From Mesocentrotus franciscanus (lineage: Eukaryota; Echinodermata; Echinoidea; Camarodonta; Strongylocentrotidae), in the NCBI GenBank assembly GCA_037976565.1, contig CP137680.1:14868325-14932324 (forward strand): 64,000 nucleotides of DNA, written 5' to 3'. Under the pieces are notes generated by a model that had not been told where the DNA came from, made no database searches, and saw nothing but the letters and a program-made list of their open reading frames with translations. The position numbers and the translations under genes were made by a program. Shown one piece after another: positions 12,060 through 23,215 of the stretch; position 1 is the stretch's first letter; the number at the start of each line of letters is the position of its first letter.

Positions 12060-13490
12060 AGTGTCCTTTTGAAATCGGTAAAAAATGTAAACCTATATTG
12101 CTGTTGGTGGCGTTTATTGTCTATCAGATTCTGACATAATTATCTTGTTTTGGTGAGAAAATACAAATGGTTCTAGAAATATTGGAAAGTGAGAAGAAAG
12201 ATTTATATATTACAGATGACTTTAATGTAAACTTGCTTTATTATATGGTATCCATAATAAAACAAATTCCTTTTAAGATTTAATGTTTGCTTTTAATTTA
12301 TATCCCTTATTTACAAAGCCAACTAGTATTACCGAAAATAAAGCATCTTTGATAGGTAACATATTATTTACAAATACCATACAAGAAGAAAAATATACAG
12401 GACTCATTTATAGTGACCTTTATCCAATCATCTCCCAGTATTGTCATTTGCAAGTGAAAGAAATGTAAAACTGGTTACAAATACATTTTACAAAAAAGTA
12501 TTATTAATGATTTAACAATGTCAATGTTTAAAGAATGTTTAATCATCCATTGATCGGTCAATAGTCTATGATTGTGAAAATGCAAATGACTCTTATCATA
12601 TTTTCTTTACAAAATTTAATTCCACTTATAAGTACTGTTGTCCAATTCCATTAGTCAGACAAATCAATAGAAATTTACGGAAACCTTGGATTACGCAAGC
12701 TATATTGAATTCAGTGAAACGTATAAACATAGATTATATGAAAATACGTGTAACTTTAAAAGACCATGCAGGGACCCGTTTCACAAAGCCTTTTTTTCAA
12801 TGACAAATCAGTGACAAATCTGCTGATAACCAATCAAAAGCAAGGATCTTAAAATAAAAAAACTGTCATTTGTCAGTGATGACAAGTTTTGTGAAATGGG
12901 TGTCAATCATAACAAAAAATATTTACAGTATAAAAACAAAATTATCAAATATCATATATAAGAGCATCAAAGAGGAGATATTACGTGTCTTTGTTCTATA
13001 ACATTAAAAATGATATTAAAAAAAACCGTGGTCTCAGATTACTACTATACTTGGCCAAAAAAATATGTATCACGGAATTATAAAAATTAGTAGCAGGAAA
13101 GATATTGCACAACAGTCTAATAATTATTTTATGAACACTGATAGGTAAAAACACTATCAAAATTAATTCAAAAACCTAATTAATCTTTTGGTTAATACCT
13201 TAACCCCAATTCAAAATCATTTTATGTCCAATAAACAAGTATTCAGGAAATTATCAAATTCTCAAGTATGTTAAAAACAGATAAATCAAGTAGACCCGAC
13301 TCCATTTTACCTAAAGTTATTGAAAAAAAATACTACACCCCTGTAATTACTTTGTTAATCCATAATGCATAAAATGTTCTATAAATATTGACAGTAATGA
13401 TTTATCAATTCGTTTTATCAACCAGCATTTTCTAATCACAGTCTAGAATCTCTAGACTCTATAACGACCTGAGATTATAATAATGAGCCA
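12060..13490 (+). pseudogene. Decayed LINE with APE endonuclease and RT N-terminal remains
   Basis: Conceptual translation in shifting frames shows non-LTR retrotransposon hallmarks: a GVY-like motif near 12110, DDFNVNLL (12213-12240; usually GDFN), then LYPLFTKPTSITENKASLI with FTNTI (12292-12380), as in the endonuclease of Jockey/CR1-type elements. Beyond 12904 come a lysine-rich linker, KTW-like remnants and LKTDKSSRPDSILPKVI (near 13270-13320), matching the SSGPDGIxPKVIK region before reverse transcriptase. Many stops and frameshifts make it dead. No catalytic YXDD segment was found, and a MITE interrupts it at 12771-12904. Confidence 0.75.
12771..12904. mobile_element. MITE inserted in the LINE remnant
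   Basis: Ends are gggacccgtttcacaaagcc and gacaagttttgtgaaatggg plus tgtc, forming imperfect terminal inverted repeats. The interior repeats gtgacaaatc and its inverse. LINE-like sequence lies on both sides, so the MITE entered after the LINE. Confidence 0.7.
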
Positions 13491-14287
13491 TTCTCTAAAT
13501 GTCAAACCAAAACAGCATATTTTATGCTAACAAGCATTACACTTATCCCAAGATAGATTATACTTTGTACCCTCAATCATACTAATTAATTATTAATACT
13601 CCTCTATAACATTATGCTGACAAACTATGTAATTTCGCAGGCTACAATGAATTGGCTTTTTCAATGTGCAATACGATATGTTGCTTTATCAGTTTGAAAT
13701 GTTGATATCTTCTCTGTCAGTGACTGTAGAAATACTATCTTCTGACTTTGTGAATACGACGTATCCAGACCCGTGGTTTATTTGTAATGTTTACAATATT
13801 TCTGTAAATGTACCTTCCTTTTATATATTTATTTCAAAATTTCGCCATTATGTTCTCCCATTTTTCTGCTTTCATACGAATGATCTTATTACAAGGGTTG
13901 TATTGCTGTACTTAAAAATGAGTTTAGCTCAAAGGATAATGTGTTTATAAACGGTAATTTTTTTAATGTGGATCGGGGCATCGTTTCACGAAATCGTCAT
14001 AAGTACCGGTTCGCCGACAAACCATTGGAATGCATGGCCAGAAGAACCTATCTGGGTCTGCCCAAACTCTCACAATGTTCCATTTTCTATTATGTTTTAA
14101 TAGCGAATCAGTATCGAGAACAAAAATACTACCTTTGTTCATGGCCCCGTGAAAGAATTTGCTCGCGCTATAGACATTGTATGCGTATTGTAAAATGTAT
14201 TATTTGATAATAATAATAATAATGAGATTAGTAAGGCTCCAAATCCACTTGAAAGCAAATACTCAAGGCGCACTTGTGAAACAAACA
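13491..14287. other. No supported gene
   Basis: Sequence upstream of the transporter. Open stretches at 13666-13950 and 13941-14207 have no family resemblance or splice context. The true promoter or 5' UTR of the transporter could lie here but I see no core element that decides it. Confidence 0.4.
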
Positions 14288-14324
14288 AAAAGAAGAAGAA
14301 GAAGAAGAAGAAGAAGAAGAAAAG
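14288..14324. repeat. (AAG)n microsatellite
   Basis: About 12 units of aga/aag about 200 bases before the transporter start codon. Confidence 0.9.
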
Positions 14325-14518
14325 GAGATCACAAAGAAGTATCTGCATTATAAACAAAGGAACATAAGTGAGATTATATGCCGAATTAAACAGATACGTT
14401 TTAAGATTATTTCAAAACACTTCATCTGTTTTACGCTATATTACCGGTTCTATACAGAACTGTATCATTATAATATCCAGAATTGCTGTCTACATAACAC
14501 CAAGATATATCTATCGCT

Positions 14519-14696
14519 ATGGTGAGGCCGGGTGCAGGGATCATCCTTGCAGCTAGATTTTCCTTCTACTGTATGGAGATCGGTCTTGCCAAGTCGTTCG
14601 GTGTGCTCGTCCCCGAATTGGAAGAACAGCTTCAGGCTTCAAACGCCATCATCGGCCTCATCACATCACTCTCCGTGGCTACTATGTGCCTGGCAT
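14519..14696 (+). CDS. SLC16/MCT-like transporter, exon 1 (residues 1-59)
   Basis: First coding exon of a major-facilitator transporter of the SLC16 (monocarboxylate transporter) family, a 12-segment plasma-membrane carrier usually moving small monocarboxylates or related solutes. It starts MVRPGAGIILAARF and covers membrane segment 1 (about residues 6-30, with LAKSFGV, matching the KTFGVF-type motif of MCTs) and segment 2 (about 41-58). The donor is gcat|gtaagt, phase 1. The usual MCT entry motif [D/E]G[G/S][W/Y]GW before segment 1 is missing: the protein has only RPGAG. Either the motif has diverged or a further upstream exon supplies another start. Substrate cannot be told from sequence. 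Confidence 0.85.
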
Positions 14697-15351
14697 GTAA
14701 GTTAAACGTTTCATTATAATTATTATATTATTGGTACAATTATTACTATTATTATCATCATCATTATCATTGATTGTGTTCTTCTTCTAAGCAAATTTTG
14801 ATAAATCTATAATATAGTAAATACTATATAACACATATCTGAAAAATGCATTTTTTTTTTTTAAATTTTTTTTTTAAAGGGAATGGTTAAAAATATTTAA
14901 CTAATTTGAATGAACGAAATGTTAAATTGGTTGCTCCGAAATGGGTTTGAATGTACGAACGACAGTATTGCGTGATCACGTCATGCTAAATTGAATGAAC
15001 GCTTGACGAAGTTATTGTGTATAACACATGAATTTGAATGAAATGTGTTCATTTGACTGACTAAAATGCAAATATGAAAGCCTAAATCATGAAATCGGAC
15101 TAATGAATAGCAAGGCCGGGTTAAAATTTTCTAAATTAAATTGGATTGGCAAAGTTGTGAAATTAGCCGGATAAATCTATATAAGAGTCATCTAGAAAAA
15201 GATAGAATTGAAATATAATTTTAGAAGTCATAATATGAACAATATTAACACCAGTGGGCGAAAAACGGAGGTGACAGTACTCTGTATATAGACTAAATAA
15301 AGAATGACCCGAGATAGAGTTTCGAACCCACTTTAACTGTCCCTTTCCTAA

Positions 15352-15716
15352 AATAATAATAATAACAGTTCGTCCTTATATAGCGCATTTCAGGACCGCA
15401 GGCCCTCTCAATGCGCTTTACAGATATATATTATTACCCCGGTCATCGGATTCATGCTTACTCGCACACAATGTATGCACATTCTCCACTCCCTGGGGAG
15501 CATTCCAGCCAGTCGCCATTTTACAAGCGCCACTTGCTAATCAAACCACATTAGCTTTCGCATCCTACCGGGTACCCATTTAACACCTGGGTGGAGAGTG
15601 GCAAATGTAGATAAATGTCTTGCCAAAGGACATTAGTGCCGCGGCGGGACTTGAACCGCGGACCTTGTGATCCACAGTCCGGTGACATAATCCACTCGAC
15701 CACGACACCTCTACGC
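15352..15716 (-). mobile_element. tRNA-derived SINE (full, - strand)
   Basis: Read on the - strand it begins with a tRNA-like head: A box tggtcgagtgg and B box ggttcaagtcc within about 75 bases. The body has tcctttggcaagacattta and tgccactctccacccaggtg, then a cttta-rich tail and (ATT)n. Partial copies in the same orientation are at 33355-33606 and 52605-52740. The body resembles SINE families known from sea urchins, which is recall rather than a search result. It sits in transporter intron 1. Confidence 0.85.
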
Positions 15717-15737
15717 AAACTGCCCAATTGGTTGTAC

Positions 15738-15908
15738 GACATTTGCTCCTGCGACAATTGCTCCGAGTCACTTTCCTATCAACCCCAGACCCCCACCTAA
15801 CTTTAACGCTAACCTAAAACCCAATATTCCAACCCTAACTCTAACCTATGCCTTTGACGAAACAAAGCCCGGAGCAATTGTCGCATGCAGGGGTAAGGTA
15901 GGGTCACC
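15738..15908. repeat. Foldback repeat with CCTAA core, copy 2
   Basis: Left arm catttgctcctgcgacaatt, right arm ggagcaattgtcgcatgcag, core of aaccctaactctaacc-type repeats. Same family as 2560-2765; it directly abuts the SINE in transporter intron 1. Confidence 0.8.
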
Positions 15909-15974
15909 CCAATTATGTGCGGTCATACAATCTTACCTCGAATGGTAGTGACAATTTTATGTTATTTTCTTTAG

Positions 15975-16118
15975 CTCCGATGGCAAAGATGCTGTTACAT
16001 CGATGTCCCCACCCTCGGATTTTAACATCCTTCAGTGGGTTGATGGCTGGTTGTTCTCTCATTGCATTGTCGTTCACGCGAAACCTCTTTATAATGGGAC
16101 CACTTTTCATCTGCTTAG
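15975..16118 (+). CDS. SLC16/MCT-like transporter, exon 2 (residues 60-107)
   Basis: Begins after a pyrimidine-rich acceptor (ttattttctttag) and ends at tta g|gtaatt, both phase 1. It encodes the loop PMAKMLLHRCPHPR and membrane segment 3 (LTSFSGLMAGCSLIALSF), then the start of segment 4. The PLA..L..R.G.R pattern common after segment 2 in MCTs is recognisable as PMAKMLLHRCPHPR. Intron 1 contains a SINE and a foldback repeat. Confidence 0.9.
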
Positions 16119-16162
16119 GTAATTGTGAACTCTTCGATCTTCCACCTTGCTATCAACGTTAA

Positions 16163-16502
16163 AGCCTCTCTAAAGTGTTAGGAGCCCAAACAATTTGATG
16201 ACAAACATTCACTTTAATTGTATAATGAAGTGAAAGAGGATGTCATTTAACACTGACTTCTTTAAGGATTTTCAGAATAAATGTGTTTGAAGACGAATAT
16301 TGATGAAAGAATACAACATTTAGGTCTTCTGCGTACAACACAAAACCCAAGTTTTGTATTCTTTCGCCAAATGAATATTCGTCTTCAAACACAGTTGTTT
16401 TGAAAATCCTTGCAGAGTTGAGTGTTGTATGACATCCTCTTTCACATCATTACAAATCAACATTTTTAGCGAATTTGGGGCTCACAACACATTAGAGGGG
16501 CT
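16163..16502. mobile_element. TTAA-flanked foldback MITE, family A
   Basis: Ends agcctctctaaagtg and cacattagaggggct are inverted repeats, and most of the 340 bp is a long imperfect palindrome. TTAA flanks both ends (16159-16162, 16503-16506), as for piggyBac-type insertion. A second copy lies at 40755-41281. Intron 2 of the transporter. Confidence 0.88.
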
Positions 16503-16506
16503 TTAA

Positions 16507-17277
16507 AGGTACTAAATTCCAACGGCATTTGAAAGATAATACTAATTTAGAACTTCCCTCAAAACGAAAGGGCTTGAAAATGTCTTTAAATGGGAAAATA
16601 ACGACCGTTAGTTGTCGAATCGACATAAGTGAGTGCAATCACCTAAGTAATAGTATGATTTTCATACCCTTGAACCTAATGGTCATAAGTTTTGTGCTGC
16701 ACAAAGATTCAATCAGTTTAATTTTGGCCATTACAAGTAGTGGGTTATTGATGTATACAAATGGTCATGTACCCGTTACAGCTCATTTTATGTATGTTAT
16801 TACCAAAGAAAGAAAGATGCCAGTCAGCCCAGGGGCGGATCCAGCCGGCGGCAAGGGAGGGGGCCTAAAAAGGGGCCCACTTCGTGCGAAAATTTGAAAA
16901 TCGTGCCGGTCGATTTTTCGCTCAGTCGGGGGGGGGGTGGGGGGGTAGTGAGCACAATTTTTTTTTCTTTGGCACCCGAAGGGTTATTTTTCCACCACCC
17001 CCTTGGGCGCTAGGGAGGGGCCATCTTCTTTTTTCAAAAAGGCTGTTTTTAATTGTTTTTTCCTAGGGAGGGCCCGGGCCCCTGGATCCGCCACTGAGTC
17101 AGCCACCCAATAGTGTCTGCCAGGGAAGTCTAGAAAGTAAACGGGTTTCCTTGCATAATTTGAATACTAGGACACTGCTAACGTTTAAATTTCACAGATA
17201 GGACATACATGACATATTCTTAATTCCTGCAAAGTTCTACAGAATTTGATTTTGGCTGCAAATGGGACATAGTACCT
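16507..17277. mobile_element. TTAA-flanked MITE, family B, with nested insert
   Basis: Ends aggtacta and gggacatagtacct; TTAA lies on both sides, the left one shared with family A at 16503-16506. Compared with the copy at 38395-38925 it lacks about 35 bases near the left end and carries a hAT-like element at 16830-17096. Without insert and duplication it is about 496 bp. Confidence 0.88.
16830..17096. mobile_element. Non-autonomous hAT-like element, copy 1
   Basis: Terminal inverted repeats caggggcggatcc / ggatccgccactg. An exact 8-bp duplication agtcagcc (16822-16829 and 17097-17104) flanks it, and the corresponding unoccupied site is seen once in the family B copy at about 38750 (agtcagtcactc). 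The 8-bp duplication with CAG ends indicates the hAT superfamily. Length 267 bp, no coding capacity. Confidence 0.9.
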
Positions 17278-17622
17278 TTAATCTTTTGATCTTTCTGATC
17301 TCATGCCGAAGTATTCACTTAGCAAAGTCGTAATCTTTTACATTCGTTTAGGGTCATATTTCTTAATACATGTATGTTATCATACAACAGTCAACAGACC
17401 AAAAGTAGAGGTGCGAGTCCTCCTTTAGAATATTTTCTACCTGCAATATATCCGCAGTACCATAATTATGCTAATAGTACATTCCGAGATGGCTGTCTCA
17501 AGTCTACATTATTTTGTTTTGATTTTCATGGGGAATTCCTGTTTTAACGTTCTCCTTACAAGTTACTCTATTATTTACATCTGGTTCATTTGGTTGTTTC
17601 CCTTTCTCTTGTGTGATCGCAG

Positions 17623-18756
17623 GGTTATGCTGCTCGGTTATAAATCTTCAAGCACTTGTTCTGCTGCACGAATACTACCAGGAAGGTTTCCCTTTCGTGA
17701 GCTGCATCTCTGTCCTTGGTGTTCCCATCGGTGCCGTCATCTTGCCTCCAATTACAGAGAAGTTCTTAGAACATTACGGGTTGAGCGGGGCCCTGCTGAT
17801 CCTTGGGGCGTTGGTCCTCAACATGCTCCCCATTGGACTGGTGCTGAAGGTTCCAAAGACAAAGAGATCCGCTTCAGATGACGACATTCGGCAAAACCAG
17901 AAGGAGTTGGAGCCACTCATGGTGACACCATCTGGAGCAACAGGCGAAAACTCGAGGAAATACGTCCAATTATCCGTCCAAGATGCGAGGAGCCCGGTGG
18001 ACTCAGAACTCGACTCTCAGAGCCTCGGATATTCGACAAATATCGACAGACAGAGCCAACTAGATGATTTTGCCATCCAAATTGTCGGATCAGAATTGTC
18101 ATCGCAAAAGTGTAATACAGCTTCTAATTATGCAAGAATTGAGCAATGTCCGCAAGGTGGCAAAGACACTCTGGCAAATTTACCCACCAAAGATACACCA
18201 GAACCTCTTCTACAAAATTCTTCAAATTGTACTAAAGTCATTCGTCCGACAAGCGGAAGGAATGTGTTAACTTGTCTTACTTTCTTTTATCTTGATGTCC
18301 TGATCAAGGAACCACTTTTTTCCATCTTGTTCCTCCCTAGCGTCTTGCTCTTATTCTTGGTGACAGGTGGGTGGGCGCTGTTCGTCGTAGTTTATGCCTT
18401 GGATCACGGAATCGATATTGCTCGTGGGACTTACCTCGCAACATCCGGAGCCGTCGGCGGGATCATTTCGTCTATTCTTGTGTCCATTGGTCTTCGCTAC
18501 CGTCCTCAATGGAGTCCATATTACTGGGTCGCGAACCAGGCGCTTTTCGCAGTCATGTTCTTCGTGCAAGTACTCCACTCCTCATATGTGTACCTGTTGG
18601 TTACATCCTTTTTTATCGGATTCGGACTGTTCGGCGTAAACGTCTTGCTCGAGGCCGTGATGTCAGAGGTTATTGAGAAGGAAAACTTTCCCGATGCCAG
18701 CAATATTTTTTTCTTAGCTGTAGGTATCGGATACCTCACAGCTGGTTATATTTCAG
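17623..18756 (+). CDS. SLC16/MCT-like transporter, exon 3 (residues 108-486)
   Basis: A long 1134-base exon with acceptor gtgtgatcgcag and donor ttcag|gtatgg. It finishes segment 4 (GLCCSVINLQALVLL), then gives segment 5 (VSCISVLGVPIGAVILPP, like the AxxGxPxG...PP pattern of MCTs), segment 6 (GALLILGALVLNMLPIG), a hydrophilic loop of about 150 residues (185-335), and segments 7-11 (338-486). The loop is rich in Ser, Asp and Gln and is expected in the cytoplasm, as in other MCTs. No stops or frameshifts. Homology to the family is clear; the exact orthologue is not, so no symbol is given. Confidence 0.93.
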
Positions 18757-19235
18757 GTATGGCAACTCTTCGCTTCGTTTAAGTTAATTCGAGATATTTC
18801 AATTTCAATCGGAGACAGCTTCCATCCGAGATAATTTTGTCAAATTTGTATGACGTGGGGTTACAGTATTTTTAGGTTTGGAGAGGAAGGGGAGGATGGG
18901 TCGGTATAAGGGAATGAGCAGAATGCTCGTGCAAATGAGACTTAGATAAACTCTATTTTTAAATTAAATGAATAATAAATGATTAAATAAATAAGTAACT
19001 CAATCAAAATGAATAACAATGTGGTTCTAGTAATAATGAAAGTGCAATTATGTTTGGAAAATGATCCGATTGTGTAAATAGAATGAAAATCAATTTGTAA
19101 GTTTTTAGTATAAAAGGGAGAAATAAGTAGAGTTTTTTTTGGGGGAAAATAATCTACACCTATTTAATTATGCGACTCCTCTTTGCATTATCTTTGCATC
19201 ATCACTACGTATTTATCAATTCTTTCTTCTAACAG

Positions 19236-19417
19236 GTTTCGTCCAAGATCAAACTGGTAATAGCAAATTCCTCTTCCTGTTCCTTGGGGTGATGTCAATG
19301 ATAGGTCTCGTTCTCATCTCCACGATGGTAATCATTTTCAAGAGAAGAAAACCTGTGAAAACTTTTGATTCAAATGCGACGGAAGATCATCAAAGAGACG
19401 AGACGAAATGTTTATGA
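19236..19417 (+). CDS. SLC16/MCT-like transporter, exon 4 (residues 486-545, stop)
   Basis: Acceptor ttctttcttctaacag continues the phase-1 frame. GFVQDQTGNSKFLFLF is the typical MCT loop (G.l.D.TG.y...F) leading to segment 12 (about 497-517), followed by a short basic and acidic cytoplasmic tail ending KCL and TGA at 19415-19417. The four exons total 1638 bases, 545 residues, within the usual MCT range. The first AATAAA found downstream (about 19723) lies inside a transposon copy, so the polyadenylation site is unsettled. Confidence 0.9.
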
Positions 19418-19568
19418 GGCTTACAAGAGATGATTCGTTATTTTACCGCGATGACAGTTGCTCCGGACTCTATTTGGTCAAGGGTGTAGGGGATTAGGTA
19501 AGGGTCGCTATTGAGTTTTAGGTTGGTTACAGGCAGAGGCGTCAATCCTTTTTAAAATGTGGGGGCAA

Positions 19569-19832
19569 CAGGGGCGGATCCAGCCGGTGGCAAGGGGGCA
19601 ATTCGTGAGAAAATTTAGCGGCGAATAAGGGGAGGAGGGGTAAGGAGCACTATTTTTATTTTGTTTTGCTCAAGGGGGGTAGTGAGCACTATATTTTGTT
19701 TTACCTACCCCGCCCCTTGAGCAAATAAAACAAAAATTGTTACTTTTGGGGCCGGGGGTGTCTTTTTTCTTTTGTTAAAGGTAAAATTACCATCTTTTCT
19801 TTTACATGCCCCCTCCACTGGATCCGCTACTG
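19569..19832. mobile_element. Non-autonomous hAT-like element, copy 2
   Basis: Same family as 16830-17096: ends caggggcggatccag and ctggatccgctactg, with gtgagcac motifs inside. Flanks gggggcaa and ggggacac are only partly alike. It lies just past the transporter stop codon and carries the first AATAAA after it. Confidence 0.85.
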
Positions 19833-20179
19833 GGGGACACAATGGAGAAAAATATGAAGTCACGCTCCTCAGAAGTAAGAAAATTGAACTTTCATACTCA
19901 TTTGGCGCGATTCGGTGCATACTTTGACTGAAAATCATTGATTAGATTCCAATGGATTTTTTTTTCTTCCTGAAAGGGGAATATCTTATGGCACTGATAA
20001 AGGTGTGTGCCACGGACAACGGGACGCAGGGTTTAATCTTACACAGTGGAATACTTGAGCTTCATGATAAAGGAGGTCAAAAACATGGGGGGACATTTGA
20101 TATTGTGTCCATCCCTCTTGAATTTTTTTTTTTTTTTTTTTTTTGGGGGCATGTCCCCTGTCCACCCCACGATTGACGC

Positions 20180-20300
20180 CCATGGTTACAGGGTTAGGAT
20201 TGGGGTTATGTATATAGTGTAAGGTCCAGGGTTGAGGGTACGAATTCGGCTAGTGTAGCAAATTGATGCGGAGCAGTTGTCGCAGGAGCATGTGTCGTAA
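20180..20300. repeat. Foldback repeat with CCTAA core, partial
   Basis: Contains ggttacagggttaggattgg and the right-arm piece ggagcagttgtcgcaggagc. Left arm is absent or decayed. Confidence 0.5.
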
Positions 20301-20579
20301 AACATTGCAAACAGCCGGATATCAACACATGTAGTTGAGTATTTTAAAAGTATTTATTGTGGGCTTATTAACAATCATCACGCAATAGACATAATTAAGA
20401 CAGAATTATATAATGGTATGATAATACATTATACTTGTCAAATACAACATATATGCGTACTAAATGATAAATGCGTGTATGGCAGTGATGCCAAATCATG
20501 AAATTACGAGAATTTCTCGTATTAGATTCTTATCAATAAATGAGCTCCAGCTACGTCCAAAATGTCTGAGTGCCAATCA

Positions 20580-21994
20580 TTTTCTTCTTTTTTTGTCTAT
20601 GGGCCGTATGCATACAAAAGTAGCAATTGCTTGTGCTAGCCTTTCGCTTGAATCCGTATGCATAATATAAGCAATTATTTCTTTCAAGCGAAAGTTTTTG
20701 CTATCAAGCACAAGTAGGCCTAATTGCTTGCTGACCGCAAGGAATTGCATGAAAACATGCATAAAACGAACCTTTTGCTTTTTCTTATAAGCATTTTCTT
20801 ACGTTTTTCAAGCCCCGTCAAAGCAGCTGCAGTCCTTGGTTAATCGGGACGTTCGCGTTTAAAGGTAATACAAAGTTTTGGGAATATTTCAATTTTTGTG
20901 GATCATGAAATTTAAAATTTTCATTATCATTGTGAAGCCTAGTGTTAGAACACTCAACTCTAACAAAATTGGGCTCTAAAACACTTTTGATTTGGAGAAA
21001 AAAAAATTTTAAAAAATAAAAAAATTTACCGGTGCTCCCGGTAAATTTGGTATAGCTCCCTCTCAGTTCGAAAATGTACATGTCATCTGAAGAGCATAAC
21101 ACATATATAACACTGTTGTCAAAGTGTAATAATTAACATGTTTTGACACCAAATCATATTACCAGACTAATCAAATATATATAATCATGAAGATAAATTT
21201 TTAAAAGTCAAGTTGCCTTAGTGTATGATTTTTATACTGTCTCGTTAATTAAAAAAAAAAAATACTTGTCTGTACACTGTAATCGTAATATATAATTTTA
21301 TAATCGATCAGGACGCCACATTTACTGCAATTACTGCACTTAATTCAGTACGTAAATCTATGCATTTGCTGCTCGGTCCTGCCGGAATATTCAGTGTTGT
21401 TCTCTTTAACTTCTTTTTCCATTTCCATCTCTTAATCGTTTCTGTGTTTTCAAATTGAAATGCATTTGTTATGACTCGGCTATGCTGTTTCGCCAGCTCT
21501 GTGAACGAACGGGCCGTGTCTGTATGTTGTGGGAGTGATTGTGCATTGACACGCTGGCATTGATCCCAGGCCCAGTGCAGTGTAGTATAGTATGTGCGTT
21601 GGCTTGGCCCGAAGACGCATCCCAGGCTTGCATTTTCTGAGCACATGTATTTCGGGGATGATCTCAAAATACCCCAAGCAAAGTCGTTGTACAGGGACAG
21701 TTTTGGGTAATCATTTATAGACAGAACGTAACATTATTTATTTTTCATTTCTTTATTTTAAACAGAAGAAGATACGTTTAATCATACAAACAAAGATTTA
21801 ATAATCAATAATTAGGTCGACTTGACGTTTTCCCCAACAGTCAATCATGTACTGCACATTCTTATTTTGAGATCATCCCTTATTGAGGAATGTTGTTCTG
21901 GCAGTGACCTCGGGTAGAGGTCAGAGAGGTCAGTGATTCGTGAATTGCTACACGTGTTTTGGGTATCTCCCTTTCCGTATATAATATATACTAT
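20580..21994. other. No supported gene; possible MITE ends
   Basis: Near 20857 the sequence ttaaaggtaatacaaagt looks like the left end of a TTAA element; a matching right end (ctttgtaataccttta) occurs far away at about 29240, so these are two fragments. The - strand open stretch 21308-21667 is not recognised and has no clear splice sites. Confidence 0.35.
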
Positions 21995-22031
21995 ACGGCT
22001 ATAGAAAGAGAGTCTCTCTTTCTATAGCCGT
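21995..22031. repeat. Perfect 37-base palindrome
   Basis: Arms of 18 bases (acggctatagaaagagag and its exact complement) around a single central t. It directly precedes the CT microsatellite. Confidence 0.9.
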
Positions 22032-22052
22032 GGACCTATGTTACTCTCACTT

Positions 22053-22490
22053 GATATTCTCTCTCTCTCTCTCTTTCGCTTCTATATCCCTCTCATCTCC
22101 CCCCTCCTCTCTCTCTCTCTTTCTCTCTTCGATATCCCTTCTCTCCTCTCTTCTCTAGCCCTTCTCATCTCCTCTCTCTCTCTCTCTTCTCTATCCCTTC
22201 TCTCTCTCTCTCTCTATCTTTATATCTCCCACTTTCTATCCCTCTCCCTCTCTCTTTATTTCTCTACCCCATACCATTCTACTCTTTCTCTATTTATTTC
22301 TCTTTCGATGTATATTTCTGTCTCGATCTCTCTCTCTCTCTCTCTCTCATCGCTTCTCTCTTTAATTTATCACTCATCCCCTTCCTCTTTCTTTCTCTCT
22401 CTCCCTCTCTCTCTCTCTCTCGACCTATCTCTCTCAATTATTACTCATTCATCTTTCTTTATCTCCAACTTTCTTTCTCTCTCTTTCTGG
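22053..22490. repeat. CT-rich microsatellite
   Basis: Long runs of (TC)n with ttt and ccc interruptions. It creates a spurious Ser/Leu open frame. Confidence 0.95.
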
Positions 22491-22820
22491 AATTGAGATT
22501 GGGCCTAAGCCCTAAGTGAATTGGATGCACACAAATACAATAAAAATAAAAACAACAACTGCATATTATTGTGAAGCTCGAAATAATCTAACTTTCAAAT
22601 TTGATAGGCCTATTATTATGCAGCCTGGTGAGTAGAACAATTCACACTATTTTTTAATGCCATTATGGTATGCCCACTAAACGCATATTGAAAAGCATTT
22701 GTTTTTGCTGTCCAGACTGATAATCTTCAAGTTGACATTGGACCTTCTTACCCATTTCTCAAACTGAGAGAATGGCACTGTCCACTGTCAAGTGAAAAGA
22801 TAAAGTAATGTAGATGTATT

Positions 22821-23035
22821 CAGGGGCGGATCCAGCCGGCGGCAAGGGAGGGGCCTAAAGGGCCCACTTCGTGCGAAAAATTTGAAAATCGTGCCGGTCG
22901 ATTTTTCGCTCGGGGGGGGGGGGGGTTGTGAGCACAATTTTTTTTTGGCACCCGAAAAAGTTTTCCATCCGGGAAGAGTTATTTTTCCACCGCCACCAGG
23001 GCGCCAGGGGTAGTGAGCACAATTTTTTTGGGGGG
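22821..23035. mobile_element. hAT-like element, copy 3, right end lost
   Basis: Begins caggggcggatccagccggc and follows copy 1 closely through the gtgagcacaattttt region, then passes into satellite sequence without a matching terminus. Truncated or overwritten. Confidence 0.7.
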
Positions 23036-23039
23036 CATC

Positions 23040-23215
23040 CCTAAAAAGAATAATACAAAATAATAATCACAAAAACGATAGAAGATCTCATTCGCGTGAA
23101 AGGGCCGTATTTTTTTATTGGGGGGGGGCATGTAGATGAGGATGATATCACAAGGATAATAATAATCACAAAAACGATAGAAGTTCTCATTCGCGTGATA
23201 GGACCGTATTTTGGG
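23040..23215. repeat. ~105-bp satellite (left block)
   Basis: Two units with cacaaaaacgatagaag and tctcattcgcgtgaaagg. The same unit reappears at 27780-28015, so it flanks the whole satellite stack. Confidence 0.75.

Noticed and set aside
22038..22496. 152-codon Ser/Leu frame
   Set aside because: CT microsatellite artefact.
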